7,007 nt of DNA from Planctomycetaceae bacterium UBA969 (GTDB lineage Bacteria; Planctomycetota; Planctomycetia; Gemmatales; Gemmataceae): NCBI GenBank assembly GCA_002303765.1, contig DBCB01000162.1, positions 1-7,007 of the forward strand, read 5' to 3'. The notes under the pieces were generated by a model. The model was not told the DNA's origin. It worked only from the letters and a program-made list of their open reading frames with translations, and searched no databases. The position numbers and the translations under genes are program-made. Below, one piece after another: positions 4,531 to 7,007 of the stretch (position 1 is its first letter; the number at the start of each line of letters is the position of its first letter).

Positions 4531-7007
4531 TTATTTACCCGGATTGAGTGCGTCTTCAAGTGTTTTTCGCACTAATTCTTCGTGAATTTTCTGCACCAGA
4601 TCGAATTGCTTGCGTTCTTCTTCTTCAATAGTTCGGAGCATTGCTACTAGTTTGTTGATATCAGTAAGGGTGCCCATTGCTGCAAGAACTTCATCAATTG
4701 CCTGCAATAGTTTCTTGAACTGGGATCGAGATTCTGCCAAGGCAATTCGTGATGTCTCAATTCGTTTATCCAAGGTAAGTGAGGAGTTATCAAGCGCCTT
4801 GCGGAAGGAATCAATAGCACGGGTTGTTGCAGGAAACTCGACAAGGGTGATTTTTCGCAAGGGTTCTTGAATGGTATCTTGAACCCGTTTGTATCGTTCT
4901 GCATCAACCCGGTTAAGTTTAAATTCCCTCAAAATACGGGTGTAAGCTTCCAAGATTTCGTTGGTGTTGGCCAATCGGGTTTCCAAATTGCGATCTATTT
5001 CATCGCAACGGGCAACCATTGGGCCAAGTTGTTCAACTTTTACATTCCCAGCAGAAAGATCAAGGCTGGATAAACCGAGCCTAGATTCAGATTCAAGTAA
5101 ATGCCCCTTGGCTTGTTCCAATGCAAGTTTGTGCTTTTCTTCTTCACGGGCGATTTCTGCAAGCAGATCATTTTCCGAGACAATGAAAAACATATAGCGT
5201 TCTTTGCTTGTAACCAGATGCGGGCCAGTTTCTACATCATGATCAAGAGCTTCGAGCCAGAACTCCATACGGTATCTGGGTTGATATGCGTTACTACCAC
5301 CTGGCACTGCAAGGCCTAATTTTCCCAAGGCAAAATCGCTTTGCACTTCTTCATCGATTTTTTCAAACGTATCAGGTTGAATCTGGAAAGAGCGAACTGC
5401 TTGTTTGCGCTCAGACAGTTTTTTAGATTTAGAAAGCTCTTCTTTGATTGCTGCAAGTGTTTTGATTTCCCCCGGAGTTGACTCCAGTAGTTTTTGAAAC
5501 GAAGGCAGGGAGAATCGCTTTACTTCTTTTTCTGATTCCTTGGTCTCTGTTTTCTTACCCGAAGGCATTACCGCACCAAGAAAAGTAACGCCATTAAGCA
5601 CAGCGCCATGCGTTCCAATCATTTGTGGAATCGCAGAAACTAGAAACAAATCCTTCACATTAAGATTTTCGGACTCAACCTTTTTTACAGTGAGTGCGTA
5701 ACGGATATCGCCCAAGCCATGTGCATCGTTAGCATTGCCTCGGAAAGGCAGGCGTGCAATAGGGGTTACCATAAAACCATCCTTGGTTCTGCGCATAGCA
5801 TCTGGTTCGAAATCTGCATTGGGGGCTTCATCAGTATTGGGTTTTAAAAGCATGCCCCTACGACCAAGCACCCCTTCCTGATCTTCGTATTCAACGAAAA
5901 AGCTAAGCTCTTCCTTAAGGTTTTCCGTAGTGAAGGTAAAAGTTCGTTTGTCAATTAATTTGGGGGTGATCGCATCAATCTTTACCCCTGCCTTATTAAC
6001 CGCCCGAACCGAAGCAAGATCGGCATCTGCTTCCCCGGTAACCACAAGGCTTGTGCCTTCAGGCACAGTAACCCTGCTTATATCAGAACCAGATTGCAAC
6101 ATATCCTGTGCATCAAATCGTTGTTTCAAACCTTTGAGCCCAGAAGCATTTTCACCAACAGCGGAACGATAATAAAGATAAGCGGGGTGACTTTCTTCCA
6201 CCATCAGTTTGAGAAGCATCGGAGGTGGCACAAGAACCAGGCGTTTGTTTGCGGTACGGTAATCAAGAGCTTGTGCGGTAAAATCAATGGTTTCACGCAG
6301 GTCTGCAATTTGACCGCTGTATTCATTGCTGGCGCCCCGTTGCAGGGTCATGGTGTTATTAGAAGAGTTACCCCAAGATCGAAGAACGACATTTTCGGGA
6401 ACAGCCATCACTCTAAATTTCCTGCGATAAACAGCATTGCTGCCCAATTGCTTGAGAGCATCGTGGCAGGCTTTTAAAGAATCAATCACCTCAGAACTTG
6501 CATCGCTGGATTGTTTTTCAAGAAAATGCTCTATCTCATCGAAGGAGAGTGGATCTTCAGGCCTTGCAGGTTTAAGTTCTGGTGGAAGAGAATCAAAGGT
6601 AGGAATTTTCACCGAGATCCAGTCTTCAAGGTCAAAGAAGGAAAGTGCGCGCCAGCCTTCTAAGGGTCTGCGATCAAAACGAATCATAGCGGGTGCTTGA
6701 TCAATATTTTTGAGTGCAAGGTAAGCTCGGAAATTGGATACTGCTTTTTCAGAAGGTCGGCCTGCTACAAGGTATTTAACAGCCCGCACTTTAACAGGGA
6801 ATGGGGGCGCATCACGACCAACCCGCACCTGCCCTGATTCAGGAAATCCCACAAACTCAAGATAAGTATGTCTGGGCCAAATGACATTCTTTAATGCAAC
6901 ATTTCTATCCACCCAAGTAAGCAACACCTCATGAAGCGATTGCGTGCTGGAAAGCGTGATTTCATCTACCCCAATGTTTGGAATCCCCGCACCTGCAATG
7001 GATAACA
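4531..7007 (-). CDS. Large protein of unknown function, Ig-like segments plus C-terminal coiled coil, 5'-partial
   Basis: I cannot name this protein. The frame is open to the right edge, so the N-terminus is missing; 824 complete codons are visible. The GTG at 6927 is an internal codon, with no ribosome-binding site and open frame upstream. The visible part starts with a beta-rich region (about 6872-6620) containing TYLEFVGFPESG, VRVGRDAPP and EGWRALSFFDLEDW. A segment with LVLVPPPMLLKLM follows (about 6247-6200). Two Ig/cadherin-like stretches come next: a strand region with FFVEYEDQEGVLGRRG (about 5910), then LPFRGNANDAHGLGDIRYAL (about 5756-5697). After a lysine/glutamate-rich linker (about 5560-5400), YRMEFWLEALDHD (about 5275) leads through FFIVSENDLLAEIAREEE into about 200 residues of heptad-like coiled coil that run to the end. 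No transmembrane helix or catalytic motif is visible. The pattern of beta-strand 'D..GL' motifs, then 'E..D.D', then SEN(E)DLLAEI and a coiled coil resembles the large planctomycete proteins annotated DUF4175-like, which usually have N-terminal membrane helices. That match is from memory and tentative. Confidence 0.9.
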   Translation of the reverse strand, partial: LSIAGAGIPNIGVDEITLSSTQSLHEVLLTWVDRNVALKNVIWPRHTYLEFVGFPESGQVRVGRDAPPFPVKVRAVKYLVAGRPSEKAVSNFRAYLALKNIDQAPAMIRFDRRPLEGWRALSFFDLEDWISVKIPTFDSLPPELKPARPEDPLSFDEIEHFLEKQSSDASSEVIDSLKACHDALKQLGSNAVYRRKFRVMAVPENVVLRSWGNSSNNTMTLQRGASNEYSGQIADLRETIDFTAQALDYRTANKRLVLVPPPMLLKLMVEESHPAYLYYRSAVGENASGLKGLKQRFDAQDMLQSGSDISRVTVPEGTSLVVTGEADADLASVRAVNKAGVKIDAITPKLIDKRTFTFTTENLKEELSFFVEYEDQEGVLGRRGMLLKPNTDEAPNADFEPDAMRRTKDGFMVTPIARLPFRGNANDAHGLGDIRYALTVKKVESENLNVKDLFLVSAIPQMIGTHGAVLNGVTFLGAVMPSGKKTETKESEKEVKRFSLPSFQKLLESTPGEIKTLAAIKEELSKSKKLSERKQAVRSFQIQPDTFEKIDEEVQSDFALGKLGLAVPGGSNAYQPRYRMEFWLEALDHDVETGPHLVTSKERYMFFIVSENDLLAEIAREEEKHKLALEQAKGHLLESESRLGLSSLDLSAGNVKVEQLGPMVARCDEIDRNLETRLANTNEILEAYTRILREFKLNRVDAERYKRVQDTIQEPLRKITLVEFPATTRAIDSFRKALDNSSLTLDKRIETSRIALAESRSQFKKLLQAIDEVLAAMGTLTDINKLVAMLRTIEEEERKQFDLVQKIHEELVRKTLEDALNPGK
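4540..5195 (-). other. Long C-terminal coiled-coil segment of the unknown protein
   Basis: From YMFFIVSEND onward the protein is almost entirely charged and helical, with leucine/isoleucine at heptad-like spacing. Examples are AREEEKHKLALEQAKGHLLE, DEIDRNLETRLANTNEILEA and EEEERKQFDLVQKIHEELV. There are a few short breaks, such as the one near SLDLSAGNVKVEQLG. This suggests an oligomerising or rod-like tail of about 215 residues. Confidence 0.75.

Noticed and set aside
6094..6477. Plus-strand ORF of 127 codons inside the coiled-coil gene
   Set aside because: It is antisense to a continuous coding frame and has no recognisable domain or ribosome-binding site.
4531..6927. GTG at 6927 as the real start of the coiled-coil gene
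   Set aside because: The frame stays open for 26 more codons to the window edge, there is no Shine-Dalgarno sequence before the GTG, and the upstream residues read as normal protein. The gene is more likely cut by the window edge.

Overview
The window looks like chromosomal DNA from a planctomycete, most likely a low-GC member or relative of the Gemmataceae. Two things in the sequence suggest this. The central protein begins with a basic segment running into the motif LFLLEDRITP, which resembles the 'LEDR-x-P' N-terminus typical of exported or surface proteins in Gemmata-like bacteria. It ends in FG-GAP-like repeats of the form VGAGAGGGPxVxVF...FFAF...GGV..A.GDxNxDG, also typical of that group. 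The window is clearly AT-leaning, which is unusual for the better-known high-GC Gemmata species, so the family assignment is an inference.

All three genes lie on the minus strand, so transcription reads from right to left. At the right, >7007 to 4531 holds the C-terminal 824 residues of a large protein that I cannot name. It has beta-rich, Ig/cadherin-like segments followed by a long C-terminal coiled coil, and it resembles the large planctomycete proteins often labelled DUF4175-like. After a gap of about 190 bp comes a 908-residue multicopper oxidase (4339 to 1613). Its four copper-binding motifs are intact, and six FG-GAP-like repeats are fused to its C-terminus. A strong rho-independent terminator (1578 to 1542) closes this unit. 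An AT-rich stretch of about 410 bp with no convincing gene follows. A six-helix membrane class III nucleotide cyclase then starts at 1128 and runs off the left edge before its catalytic domain is complete.

The oxidase is probably displayed outside the cytoplasm, and the cyclase is an inner-membrane signalling enzyme. The sequence gives no sign that the three genes form one pathway: a terminator separates the cyclase from the oxidase, and the oxidase has its own ribosome-binding site well downstream of the coiled-coil gene. I see no CRISPR array, RNA gene, insertion sequence or defence system. The most distinctive item is the oxidase-propeller fusion with its planctomycete-type export signal.
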